From Flexivirga caeni (GTDB taxonomy: Bacteria > Actinomycetota > Actinomycetes > Actinomycetales > Dermatophilaceae), in the NCBI RefSeq assembly GCF_003724155.1, contig NZ_RJJQ01000026.1, forward strand, positions 1-42,050: DNA of 42,050 nt, written 5' to 3'. The position numbers and the translations under genes are program-made. Every line of letters begins with the position of its first letter. Positions within the stretch are counted from its first letter, which is position 1. The notes under the pieces were generated by a model. The model made no database searches. It worked only from the letters and a program-made list of their open reading frames with translations, and was not told the origin of the DNA. This document shows, piece by piece, positions 24,745 to 32,878 of the stretch.

Positions 24745-25478
24745 CAGGCGGCTGGCTGACACCCGCGCCGGTGCGGAGGGTTCAGGCGCACCCGGACGCC
24801 GTCATACCGCGCGGTTGGCCCGCGTCGCTTCCGTCCGTCCGGCAACTGCTCGACGAGGGACTCGACCTGTCGCGGGCGACGGTGCTGGTCGGAGAGAACG
24901 GCACCGGCAAGTCGACGCTGGTCGAAGCGATCGCCATGGCGTTCGGGCTGAACGGCGAGGGCGGTTCCACCGGCGCGATGCACACCACCTGGACCAGCGA
25001 ATCGCCGCTGCACGAATGGCTTCAACTGGTCCGGGGTGCCGGCGCTTCCCGGTGGGGTTACTTCGTACGGGCCGACACCATGCACGACCTGTTCACCTTC
25101 CTGGACAGCACACGCACGGAGAGCCATACCGGGGATCCGGAGTTTCACCGGTTCAGCCACGGTGAGGCGTTCCGGACCCTGTTCGACACCGGCCGCTTCA
25201 ACGGCGATGGTTTCTATGTCCTCGACGAGCCCGAGGCCGGCCTGTCGTTCGCCGCGCAGCTGCGCCTGGTCGCGGAACTCATGAACATGCTCACCGGCGG
25301 TGGCGTGCAGGTCCTGATCGCCACTCACTCGCCCATCATCGCGAGCCTGCCCGGCGCAACCGTGCTGGAACTCGACGCGGACGGCTACCAGCCGCGCTCC
25401 TGGGCCGACCTGGACCTGGTGATGCACTACCGCAGCTTCTGCGACGCACCCCAGCGATACCTGCGCCACCTTGAGTGA
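24741..25478 (+). CDS. Small AAA/ABC-type ATPase
   Basis: Predicted soluble ATPase, 245 residues. Walker A VGENGTGKST begins near residue 49, Walker B is FYVLDEPEAGLS, and the switch region is LIATHSPIIASLPG. The domain resembles the compact predicted ATPases related to RecF/ABC folds (COG3910-like) and has no membrane partner beside it. The GTG at 24741 has GGAG nine bases upstream and overlaps the stop of a short upstream frame. Its cellular role is unknown; relatives occur singly in many genomes. Confidence 0.82.
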   Translation: MTGGWLTPAPVRRVQAHPDAVIPRGWPASLPSVRQLLDEGLDLSRATVLVGENGTGKSTLVEAIAMAFGLNGEGGSTGAMHTTWTSESPLHEWLQLVRGAGASRWGYFVRADTMHDLFTFLDSTRTESHTGDPEFHRFSHGEAFRTLFDTGRFNGDGFYVLDEPEAGLSFAAQLRLVAELMNMLTGGGVQVLIATHSPIIASLPGATVLELDADGYQPRSWADLDLVMHYRSFCDAPQRYLRHLE

Positions 25479-25493
25479 ACGGGTCGTATGGCG

Positions 25494-25886
25494 TCAGGCG
25501 CTCGGCAGGCCCAGCCTTTCGATCGCCCAGGGCGTCTGCCACTCCAGGATCGCCCACTCCCGCGGACCGTCCGAGGTGATCACGCGCAGGATCCGCACCT
25601 CGGGATCGAACCAGAGGATCTGCCCCCGCTCGCTGCCGCCCGCCGGTTGCGTCACACCTGGCAGTTCAATTGTCTCGACGTGTAACTCGTTGTCCTTGAA
25701 GCGGATTCGGCGATTACAGAGTTCGGCTGTGCCGCGCCGCCACTTCTTCCCGTCGCGGAACGCGCACGGCAACCGCCCGTCCGCTTGCAGCCGCCGGGCT
25801 CGGCGACGCTGGAAACGCCGACCGAACACGCCACCGACGAAATCGGTGATCGCATTGGCGATGAAGTCGAAGACGAAGTCGAGCAT
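25494..25886 (-). CDS. DUF2550-like protein
   Basis: 130 residues. An amphipathic or weakly hydrophobic N-terminus (MLDFVFDFIANAITDFVGGVFG) is followed by an Arg-rich turn and a beta-rich domain (GRLPCAFRDGKKWRRGTAELCNRRIRF...IELPG...RVITSDGPREWAILEW). This layout matches the short actinobacterial DUF2550 type, a PH-like fold behind a membrane-proximal helix. ATG 25886 is chosen because AGGAGG lies nine bases upstream; ATG 25895 is too close to it. The assignment is by layout only. Confidence 0.55.
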   Translation of the reverse strand: MLDFVFDFIANAITDFVGGVFGRRFQRRRARRLQADGRLPCAFRDGKKWRRGTAELCNRRIRFKDNELHVETIELPGVTQPAGGSERGQILWFDPEVRILRVITSDGPREWAILEWQTPWAIERLGLPSA

Positions 25887-25947
25887 GCCGAGCATCCTCC
25901 TGCACACCTGGCTCATGGGCGTCATCGACATGTCATGAAACTTGTCA

Positions 25948-25980
25948 TATCGACCAAACGTGTCAAAAAAGTGGTCGATA
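25948..25980 (+). promoter_or_regulatory. Inverted repeat in the fic promoter
   Basis: TATCGACCA (25948-25956) and TGGTCGATA (25972-25980) are perfect inverted arms 15 bases apart. They lie in an AT-rich, TGTCA-repeated stretch 28 bp before the fic start, and the right arm overlaps a -10-like GATACT (25977-25982). It is a candidate operator, possibly bound by the Fic protein's own C-terminal helix-turn-helix. Confidence 0.6.
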
Positions 25981-26008
25981 CTTCACACGTTGTGGCAGGC
26001 TCGCTCGG

Positions 26009-27118
26009 GTGAAGCCCGCGTGGGAAGCCGACCGACCCTTCAACGCCCTCCCGCCGCCTCCTGGCCCAGAGCAGTTGGAGACCAAGGCGGTGCTCAAAGC
26101 TGCAATCGCTGCGAACATCGCGCTGGCTCGCCTCGATCAGGCCGCGGCCCTGCTCCCCAATCCGACCGTGCTCATCAACGCCATACCGCTCCTGGAAGCA
26201 CAGGCGAGTTCGGAAATCGAGAACATCGTCACCACCACGGACGACCTCTTCCGGCACATGGATGACGACGACGCGGCGGACCCGGCGACCAAGGAAACGC
26301 TGCGCTACCGCACCGCGCTGCGGCGAGGTTTCGAAGCGACAGCCGCACGTGGAGTCACCCGCCGCATGGCCGAAGCTGTCTGCACCGCGATCAAGTCACG
26401 TGAGATGCAACTCCGTGTGCTGCCGGGCACCCGCATCGTGAACCCGGCGACAGGGAACATCGTCTACAGCCCCCCGGAGGGCCGTGAGGTGATCGCCGAG
26501 AAGCTCACCGAGTGGGAACGTTTCATCCACGCCGAGGACGGGATGGATCCGCTCGTCCGGCTCGCCGCCGCGCACTACCAGTTCGAGGCGATCCACCCGT
26601 TCACCGACGGCAACGGCCGCACCGGACGCATTCTCAATGTGCTGATGCTCGTCGAGGCGGGGCTGTTACGGCAGCCGATCCTCTATCTCTCGCGCTACAT
26701 CATCGCGAACAAGTCGGACTACTACCGAGGGCTCTTGGGCGTGACCGCGCGCCAGGATTGGGAGAGCTGGATCATCTTCCTGCTCAACGGTATTCGCCAA
26801 GCCTCAGACGATGGCGTCGCGGTCATCGCCGCCATCCGGGACCTGCGAGACGACTTCGCCCAGCGTGCACGCCTCGCCACCAGGGGCGGCGCCGACAGCG
26901 AACTCCTCGCCGTCATGTTCGAGCAGCCCTACACCCGGATTCGCACCGTCGTGGACCGTTGCGGCGTCTCACGGCCAACGGCGACGAAGTGGCTCGAAGC
27001 TCTGGTCGACGCCGGACTGCTGGCCGACACGAAAATCGGCCGGGACAGACTCTTCGTCAACCGCGAACTCACTGACCTGCTCGTGCGATTTTCGGCGAGC
27101 GCGCAGGAACAGGGGTGA
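26009..27118 (+). CDS. Fic family protein with N-terminal inhibitory motif and C-terminal HTH
   Basis: Fic-domain enzyme, 369 residues, normally transferring AMP from ATP to a protein hydroxyl. The core motif HPFTDGNGRTGR (196-207) is complete. The inhibitory helix motif SSEIEN (Ser67, Glu71, Asn72) lies N-terminal to the Fic core, so it is the class II, self-inhibited type. The C-terminal 70 residues (TRIRTVVDRCGVSRPTATKWLE) form a winged-helix DNA-binding domain. The start is GTG 26009 without a strong ribosome binding site. No antitoxin-like gene sits directly upstream; the neighbour is on the other strand. The target is unknown; the palindrome upstream points to self-regulation. Confidence 0.92.
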   Translation: MKPAWEADRPFNALPPPPGPEQLETKAVLKAAIAANIALARLDQAAALLPNPTVLINAIPLLEAQASSEIENIVTTTDDLFRHMDDDDAADPATKETLRYRTALRRGFEATAARGVTRRMAEAVCTAIKSREMQLRVLPGTRIVNPATGNIVYSPPEGREVIAEKLTEWERFIHAEDGMDPLVRLAAAHYQFEAIHPFTDGNGRTGRILNVLMLVEAGLLRQPILYLSRYIIANKSDYYRGLLGVTARQDWESWIIFLLNGIRQASDDGVAVIAAIRDLRDDFAQRARLATRGGADSELLAVMFEQPYTRIRTVVDRCGVSRPTATKWLEALVDAGLLADTKIGRDRLFVNRELTDLLVRFSASAQEQG

Positions 27119-27297
27119 GGGCACAGGCGTGGGTGCGTTGCCCGACGTGTCGGCGGAGGAGGCCGAGTTCAGCGACGTCGCGCCGGCACGCTGTCCTTGC
27201 AGGCTCGGGTGTGGTGTCCAGGACTTCGCTCGATTGTCCATCCGCCCACCGCGGGTCGCGGACCCCGCCACGAGGGAGGCGCTGCGAGTACCCCCAC

Positions 27298-27318
27298 CGG
27301 GCGGGACTCCCCCGCCCG
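27298..27318 (+). terminator. Hairpin after fic
   Basis: CGGGCGGG (27298-27305) pairs with CCCGCCCG (27311-27318) around ACTCC. It lies in the 274-bp gap between fic and the cupin gene, which holds no other gene. Confidence 0.5.
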
Positions 27319-27392
27319 CGGGAAACCGGCCACCATGGAGACGAGCCACGGCATACGCCGGGCAGTAACGCCGCCACGACAAAAGGAACCGC

Positions 27393-27847
27393 ATGACCGA
27401 CAGCACGTTCGAGCAGATGTTTCCGCTCGGTGAGAAGTCGGTGAGAAGAACGACGCCTTCGCGGCATACTTCATCGGACAGAGCTACCTGGCGCCACTCG
27501 CGTCGGGAAGCGTGCCGGTCAGCAACGTGACGTTCGAGCCCGGCTGCCGCAACAACTGGCACATCCACCACGGCATCGACGGCGGAGGCGACCAGATCCT
27601 GTTGTGCACCGCGGGCAGCGGGTGGTTCCAGGCCGACGGTGAGGAGCCGGTCAGCCTCGTCCCCGGCACGGTCGTTCGAGTGCCGGCGGGCACCAAGCAC
27701 TGGCACGGCGCAAAGGCCGACTCATGGTGCTCGCACATCGCATTCATCACCCCCGGCGAGGGCGCCCGCACCGAGTGGCTCGAACCCGTCACCGACGAGG
27801 TGTATGGCGCACTGCCCACGAATGGCGACAACGTATGCCGATCCTGA
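27393..27847 (+). pseudogene. Cupin-domain protein, frameshifted by an 11-bp tandem duplication
   Basis: The ATG at 27393 with AAAAGGAA begins MTDSTFEQMFPLGEK, typical of small cupins beside CMD proteins. The sequence then repeats GGTGAGAAGTC followed by GGTGAGAAG, and the frame is lost. Removing 11 bases gives LGEKNDAFAAYFIGQSYLA and runs into the intact remainder, with cupin motifs WHIHHG and TKHWHGA. The two halves differ by two frame positions, exactly what an 11-bp insertion produces. An internal GTG at 27512 could still give a shortened product. The end overlaps the aldo-keto reductase start by 13 bases, so translation of the operon is probably affected. Confidence 0.8.
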
Positions 27848-28692
27848 ACGAAACGTTCGTGCTCTCGGACGGATTCGAGATCCCGAAGCTCGGCCTCGGC
27901 ACCTGGTTCATCGACGATGACGTCGCCGCCGGCACGGTGCGCACCGCGATCGAGATCGGCTACCGCAACATCGACACGGCCCAGGCGTACGGCAACGAGC
28001 GCGGGGTCGGCGAGGGGGTGCGCACCAGCGGCATACCGCGCGAAAACCTCTTCGTCTCCACCAAGCTCGCCACGGAGATCAAGGACTACGACCGAGCGGT
28101 CGTGGCGACCGACGAGTCGCTCGCCACCCTCGACATCGGGTATGTCGACCTGATGCTGATCCACGCCCCGCAGCCGTGGGACAGCTTCCGCAGCGGCGAC
28201 TACGCAGAGGGGAATCTCGCCGCCTGGCGGGCGCTGGAGGAAGCCCAGCGGGCCGGACGGATCCGGTCCATCGGTGTCTCCAACTTCCTGCAATCGGACC
28301 TGGACAACATCCTCGAGCACGGCACGATCGCACCGCAGGTCAACCAGATCCTGGCGCACGCAGGCAACACCCCGAGTGAGCTGATCGCCTATTGCGCGGG
28401 CAAAGGCATCCTCGTCGAGGCCTATTCACCGATCGCGCACGGCGAGATCCTGACGATCCCACGACTCGTCGCGATGGCGCAGAGGTATGGCGCGACGGTT
28501 CCGCAACTGTGCATCCGCTACACGGTGCAGCTCGGCGCCGTGTCGTTGCCGAAGACAGCAAACCCCGAGCATTTGCAGTCGAATACACAGATCGACTTCG
28601 TCATATCGGACGAAGACATGACCACGCTACGAGAGCTGGACGAACGCGACTACGGCGACTCCAGCGCATTCCCGGTCTACGGCGGCAAGTAG
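27835..28692 (+). CDS. Aldo/keto reductase
   Basis: NADPH-dependent carbonyl reductase, 285 residues, (beta/alpha)8 barrel. Catalytic tetrad positions are visible: Asp and Tyr in NIDTAQAYGNE, Lys in VSTKLA and His in LIHAPQPW. The signature GRIRSIGVSNF is present and the cofactor region includes LPKTANPEHLQSN. It most resembles the 2,5-diketogluconate reductase-type AKR5 group. It overlaps the end of the cupin gene and is followed by a CMD-family gene after 10 bp; cupin/AKR/CMD gene sets are common in bacteria and are thought to handle reactive carbonyls or quinones. Confidence 0.9.
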   Translation: MPILNETFVLSDGFEIPKLGLGTWFIDDDVAAGTVRTAIEIGYRNIDTAQAYGNERGVGEGVRTSGIPRENLFVSTKLATEIKDYDRAVVATDESLATLDIGYVDLMLIHAPQPWDSFRSGDYAEGNLAAWRALEEAQRAGRIRSIGVSNFLQSDLDNILEHGTIAPQVNQILAHAGNTPSELIAYCAGKGILVEAYSPIAHGEILTIPRLVAMAQRYGATVPQLCIRYTVQLGAVSLPKTANPEHLQSNTQIDFVISDEDMTTLRELDERDYGDSSAFPVYGGK

Positions 28693-28702
28693 GGAGCTCA
28701 CC

Positions 28703-29026
28703 ATGGCGAAAGTGACAGCAGGGCGGGACGCACTGGGCGACTTCGCGCCCACCTTCGCGGCGCTCAACGACGACGTGCTCTTCGGGCAGATCTGGTCGCG
28801 GGAGGAGCAGCTCTCCCCGCGGCTGCGCAGCATCGTCACCGTGACGGCGCTGATGTCCAGTGGCGTGCTCGATGGTTCGCTGCATCATCACCTCGGCCTC
28901 GCCAGGACCAACGGCGTCACTGCGGAGGAGATGGCGGAGATCCTGACCCACGCGGCCTTCTATGCGGGGTGGCCGAAGGCCTGGGGGGCGTTCCGCATGG
29001 CCAAGGAGATCTACGAGGCCGAGTGA
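28703..29026 (+). CDS. Carboxymuconolactone decarboxylase family protein
   Basis: All-helical CMD/AhpD-like protein, 107 residues. The family pattern DDVLFGQIWSREEQLSPRLR and AEILTHAAFYAGWPKAWGAF is clear. The CxxC pair of peroxidase-active AhpD proteins is absent (the place reads SSGVLDGSLHHH), which fits the non-redox CMD branch. AGGGAGCTCACC precedes ATG 28703. It is part of the cupin-AKR-CMD cluster. Confidence 0.88.
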   Translation: MAKVTAGRDALGDFAPTFAALNDDVLFGQIWSREEQLSPRLRSIVTVTALMSSGVLDGSLHHHLGLARTNGVTAEEMAEILTHAAFYAGWPKAWGAFRMAKEIYEAE

Positions 29027-29028
29027 CG

Positions 29029-29625
29029 ATGGCTGCCCGAAAACGAAGAACTGACAAGGACATTGCCTGGCTTCCTCGCCCGGATGAACGCCGGCGAGCC
29101 CGCGCTGCCGGGCAGCGACCTGGCGCAGATGATGGACGACCGGGCCAACGAAGCGATCGAACTTTGCATGACGCTGAACACCCGCTACACCACGCCCGAG
29201 GAGCGCGTGGAGATCATGTCGCGGATCACCGGCCGCCCGGTGCCGGCGTCGTTCCGGATCTTCCCGCCGTTCACCACCGACTGCGGGAAGAACCTGCAGT
29301 TCGGCGAACGCGTCTTCGTCAACAGCGGATGCCGCTTCCAAGATCAGGGTGGCATCACCATCGGTGACGACGCGCTGATCGTTCACAACGTCGTCATCGC
29401 CACCCTCAACCAGACCTGGACCCTGCGTTGCGGGCGACGACTGTCCCACGGCCGGTCATCCTCTGCACCAGCGTGTGGATCGGTGCCAACGCGACCATCC
29501 TGCCCGGCGTCACCATCGGCGACGGCGCGGTCGTGGCGGCCGGAGCAGTCGTCACCAAGGACGTCCCGGCCCGGACCGTCGTGGGCGGCGTGCCTGCGCG
29601 CCGGATCCGGGACATCGGCGGCTGA
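29029..29625 (+). pseudogene. Sugar O-acetyltransferase (Maa/LacA-like), frameshifted
   Basis: Left-handed beta-helix acetyltransferase in pieces. ATG 29029 gives MAARKRRTDKDIA, but the family sequence continues one frame over as GFLARMNAGEPALPG (a one-base excess near 29066, unless translation begins at TTG 29063). It then runs well through [30 protein letters not shown]. Near 29415-29421 the frame shifts again: [30 protein letters not shown] and the hexapeptide repeats to [14 protein letters not shown] lie in a different frame. Adding one base in ACCTGG restores ..[13 protein letters not shown].. The likely acetyl-CoA acceptor site is thus split. Either a pseudogene or a sequencing indel. 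Confidence 0.75.
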
Positions 29626-29664
29626 GCCGGCCACCTGCGCTCGCGCAACGGATAGTGTCGCGCC

Positions 29665-30809
29665 ATGGAGTCCGCCACCCGCCAGTCCGGCCTCGCCGAC
29701 GCCGCGGTCAGCCTGCTCTCCGAGCTGGTGTCGATCGACAGCGTCAACCCGACTCTGGTCGACGGCGCAGCGGGCGAAGCCGCCATCGCCGCTCACCTTC
29801 GCGCACGACTCGACCGGGCGGGCTTTGCCACCGCGATCGTGGACGCCGGCGACGAGGTGACGCGGCCGAGTCTGGTCGCGGTCGGGCGGGACCGGACGAG
29901 GCGCCTTGCGTCATACTCAACGGTCACCTGGACACCGTCGGCGTGGCCGGTATGGCGCAGCCGTTCACCCCGCGCGTCGACGGCAATCGGCTCTACGCGC
30001 GCGGCGCCGCCGACATGAAGGGCGGTCTCGCCGGGCTCGTGGTCGCCGCAGAAGCACTCGTCGAGAGCGGTGCTCTCGTCCGGCCGGTGCTGACCCTGGT
30101 CGCCGACGAGGAGGACGCGAGCATCGGCAGCGAAGCGGTGATCGCGGCACTCGGAGATTTCGCCCTCCGGCCGGTCACGTGCCTAATCGCCGAGCCGACC
30201 GGGCCCGAATTGGCCCGGTCCTTGCGGGGATTCGGCGTTGTGCGGGTGAGATTCGCAGGTCGCGCGGCACACAGTTCGCAGGCCGAACTCGGCCGCAACG
30301 CCGTCACACACCTGGGGCGGCTGTTGCACCGGGTCGACCAGCGCGCAACCGACATGCGCGCCGTTGGCGGCGACCTCATGGTCACGGTCGTGCGGGGCGG
30401 GTCGTCCCCGTTCGTCATACCCGATGCGGCCGAGTGCATCGTGGAGCTGCGGACATCCCCGGACGGCCACGGAGCCGAGGCGCTCGATGAGGTGACGGCA
30501 CTGCTCGACGCCGGCTGGGATGCACGCGCCGAACGCGTGGCGGCACGGGACGGCTGGCGGCTCGACCGGAACGGCCCGGCTGCCGATCTCGCGGCCCGGC
30601 TCGGCGCAGCAGTGTCGACCGGGACGGCATTCGACGCCCCCTACTGGATGGAGGCGCCGCTGTGGCAGGCCGTCTGCCCGACGCTGATCTGCGGGCCGAG
30701 CGGCGGCGGGCTGCACGCCGCCGACGAATGGGTCGACCTGGACCAGGTGCGGGCGTTCCCGGCCGCGCTGGTCTCGGTGCTCGGTGACTGGGTGCCCGAT
30801 GCCGACTGA
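29665..30809 (+). pseudogene. M20-family metallo-hydrolase (ArgE/DapE type), frameshifted
   Basis: Zinc amidohydrolase of about 381 residues when joined. The first frame, from ATG 29665, reads LLSELVSIDSVNPTLV and continues to about 29890 (SLVAVGRD). The remainder, one base short, begins PDEAPCVILNGHLDTVGV with the metal-ligand His/Asp, then YARGAADMKGGLAG, LVADEEDASIGS and the C-terminal GPSGGGLHAADEWV. One added C in GGGACCGG would join them. ATG 29665 lies six bases after TAGTGT (29653-29658), a leaderless layout. The end overlaps the decarboxylase start by 11 bases, suggesting a role in releasing an amino-acid substrate (acetylornithine-like), which is an inference. Confidence 0.75.
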
Positions 30810-32217
30810 TCCACGCGAATTGCGTTGCGACGCACCGCTGCTCGACGCCTGGCTGCGCTTCCAGGAGGCGGAGCCGACCCCGTTCACCATCCCCGGGCAC
30901 AAGCAGCGGCACGATCTGGTCGGGGACGTGGTCGCGGGCGACGTGCCGCTGTATGCCGGGCTCGACACGATGAAGCTCACCGGTGGCGTGCTCGCCGACG
31001 CCGAAGCGCGTGCCGCCCGCCTGTGGGGTGCCGATGTATGCCGGTTCTCCACCGGCGGCGCGACCCACGCCAATCAGGCGCTCGCCCTCGCCGTTGCTGG
31101 TGATGGCGACACGGTCGTGGTCAGTCGCACCCTGCACCGGTCGATGCTGCTCGGGCTGGTCCTGGCGGGCCTGACGCCGGTCTGGGTCCGGCCCGAGGTG
31201 GACTCGGCAACCGGGCTGCCGATGGGCGTTGCGCCCGCGGCCGTCGCGCGTGCATTGGCCGAAAACCCTGATGCGCGAGCTGTTTTCGTCGGTGATCCGT
31301 CGTATGTCGGGACGGTCGGCGATGTCGCGGGTCTCGCGGAGGCGGCGCACGCGCACGATGTGCCGCTGGTGGTCGACGCCGCGTGGGCCGCGCATTTCGG
31401 CTTCCACGAGGCGCTGCCGGCGCACGCCATACAGCTGGGAGCGGATGCGATGATCACCAGCGCCCACAAGACGTTGCCGGCGTGGAGTCAGGCGGCGCTT
31501 GTGCTGGCGCGCACCGAGCGTATCGATCCAGCGCGACTGGACGCGGCGGTCGAGGCAACCGCGACGACCAGCCCGGCCGGTGCGATCCTCGCCAGCATCG
31601 ATGCCTCCCGTGCCCTGCTCGCCCGTGACGGTGAGACCTTGCTCGGAGCGATCATCGAGGTGACCCGGCGGGCACGGGAGCGGTTGCGTGCCGTGCCAGG
31701 GCTGGTGGTGCTCGACGGGCCGGACGTCGACCCGGTCAAGCTGGTCGTGCTGCTGAGCGGCACCGGCGCCGACGGGAACCTCGTCGAGCAGGACCTGCTC
31801 ACTGCGGGCCTGCCGGTCGAGTCGGCCGACCGCGACGTCGTGATCGCGATGGTGTCGCTCGCCGACACCGGGCAGACGGTCGGGGCGCTGGTCGCGGAGC
31901 TGGTGGCGTCGGTTGAGCGTCGCCGCGGCATACCGCGTCCGGTTGTCGGGCCGGCGTCCTATCGGGTGGAGCCGGTCAGCGCCATACCTCCGCGGCAGGC
32001 CTTCTTCGCGCCGGCCGAGACTGTCGCCGCCCGGGATGCGGTCGGGCGGGTGAGCGCCGAGCTCGTCGCGCCATACCCACCGGGCATCCCGGTCCTCGCG
32101 CCCGGAGAGGAGATCACCCGCGACGCCCTCGACGCGCTCGGTCAGGCGCGCGCCGCCGGCCTGCGGATTGCGTATGCCGCCGACCCCACCCTCGCCACGC
32201 TGCGGGTGACAGCCTGA
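30799..32217 (+). CDS. Orn/Lys/Arg decarboxylase family protein
   Basis: Fold-type I PLP decarboxylase, 472 residues. Motifs: TPFTIPGHKQRHD, the cofactor-contact FSTGGATHANQAL, the Asp in VVDAAWAAHFGFHE and the Schiff-base Lys224 in ITSAHKTLPAWSQAA. The C-terminal domain carries YPPGIPVLAPGEEIT, characteristic of this family. The short form (about 470 residues) without an N-terminal wing domain is like Gram-positive SpeA/Cad-type enzymes. It is translationally linked to the M20 gene (11-base overlap). It would make a polyamine (putrescine, cadaverine or agmatine), complementing the polyamine uptake and oxidation genes at 16-22 kb. The specificity is not readable. Confidence 0.87.
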   Translation: MPTDPRELRCDAPLLDAWLRFQEAEPTPFTIPGHKQRHDLVGDVVAGDVPLYAGLDTMKLTGGVLADAEARAARLWGADVCRFSTGGATHANQALALAVAGDGDTVVVSRTLHRSMLLGLVLAGLTPVWVRPEVDSATGLPMGVAPAAVARALAENPDARAVFVGDPSYVGTVGDVAGLAEAAHAHDVPLVVDAAWAAHFGFHEALPAHAIQLGADAMITSAHKTLPAWSQAALVLARTERIDPARLDAAVEATATTSPAGAILASIDASRALLARDGETLLGAIIEVTRRARERLRAVPGLVVLDGPDVDPVKLVVLLSGTGADGNLVEQDLLTAGLPVESADRDVVIAMVSLADTGQTVGALVAELVASVERRRGIPRPVVGPASYRVEPVSAIPPRQAFFAPAETVAARDAVGRVSAELVAPYPPGIPVLAPGEEITRDALDALGQARAAGLRIAYAADPTLATLRVTA

Positions 32218-32245
32218 GCGAAGCGTGCGCCCGGGCATCTCGACG

Positions 32246-32548
32246 TCACCTGGTGAGAACGTCGCGCAGACATCCCACGAAGACTGGGTTGTCCGGCCCG
32301 CGGCCAAGGGCGGCGACCCGAACGACAACTGCCGAATCCTTGGGAAGTGCCTCGGGCAGCACGAATCGCCACTCGGCCTCCCACGGAGAATCGAAGCCGG
32401 CAATCGAAAGGCAGTTGTCCCGATGCAGAGACAGTTCCGCTCCGCCAACTGTGACCTCCGGCCAGAGGGGGAGCAGCACTCGGTTTCCGGGGGCCTCCGG
32501 AGGTCGCGGCGCCCAGCCTTCCAGAGCGTCCCGTCCGGCGTGCTTCAC
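32246..32548 (-). CDS. Small protein coupled to the cold-shock-like gene
   Basis: 100 residues, not recognised. The GTG at 32548 overlaps the stop of the upstream cold-shock-like gene (GTGA). The composition is protein-like (VLLPLWPEVTVGGAELSLH, DSPWEAEWRFVLPEALP, VVVRVAALGRGPDNPVF), unlike the Arg-rich shadow frames, and ends LRDVLTR. There is no membrane segment or signal peptide. The coupling suggests co-expression with the Csp-like protein. Confidence 0.5.
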   Translation of the reverse strand: MKHAGRDALEGWAPRPPEAPGNRVLLPLWPEVTVGGAELSLHRDNCLSIAGFDSPWEAEWRFVLPEALPKDSAVVVRVAALGRGPDNPVFVGCLRDVLTR

Positions 32549-32832
32549 TCCGAGGTTATGTTGCGGCTCGATGCCTGCGTCCCGCGCAGCTCCGAGGGGA
32601 TCACCCGCACTGCCCGGTATGAGTAGCCGTCCTGCAGAAAGTCGAGGTGCTCGGCGACGAAACGCACCCGCTGTCCAGCAGCCAGGGCCCGGTAGCCATC
32701 CGTCGCGATCGCCGAGAAGTGTACGAAGCACCCACCCGGAGTCTCCACAGAACTCAGCGCACCCCAGCCCTGCTCGGCATCGAACCACTCGACAACACCG
32801 TCGATCCGTCCGGTCGAATTCCCGTCCGCCAT
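32545..32832 (-). CDS. Cold-shock domain protein (divergent)
   Basis: Single OB-fold protein, 95 residues. After MADGNSTGR comes IDGVVEWFDAEQGWGALSS, the counterpart of the Csp GTVKWFNxxKGFGFI strand, then CFVHFSAIATDGYRALAAGQRVRFVAEH. The aromatic RNP1 positions are partly changed (GWGAL for GFGFI), so nucleic-acid binding may be weaker or altered. ATG 32832 lies six bases after TACCCT on this strand (32839-32844), a leaderless layout; the longer frame upstream lacks a start signal. Cold-shock proteins usually bind single-stranded RNA. Confidence 0.78.
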   Translation of the reverse strand: MADGNSTGRIDGVVEWFDAEQGWGALSSVETPGGCFVHFSAIATDGYRALAAGQRVRFVAEHLDFLQDGYSYRAVRVIPSELRGTQASSRNITSE

Positions 32833-32878
32833 ACGCCGAGGGTAGGCGCCTCGGTATGAGATTGGGCGGACTGTTTGC

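Noticed and set aside
25494-27118. Fic toxin-antitoxin pair
   Set aside because: The upstream gene is on the opposite strand, has a DUF2550-like layout and no Fic-inhibitory motif; the inhibition motif is inside the Fic protein itself.
27119-27392. Several overlapping frames between fic and the cupin gene
   Set aside because: None has a start signal, and the hairpin at 27298-27318 and GC-rich composition explain the open frames.
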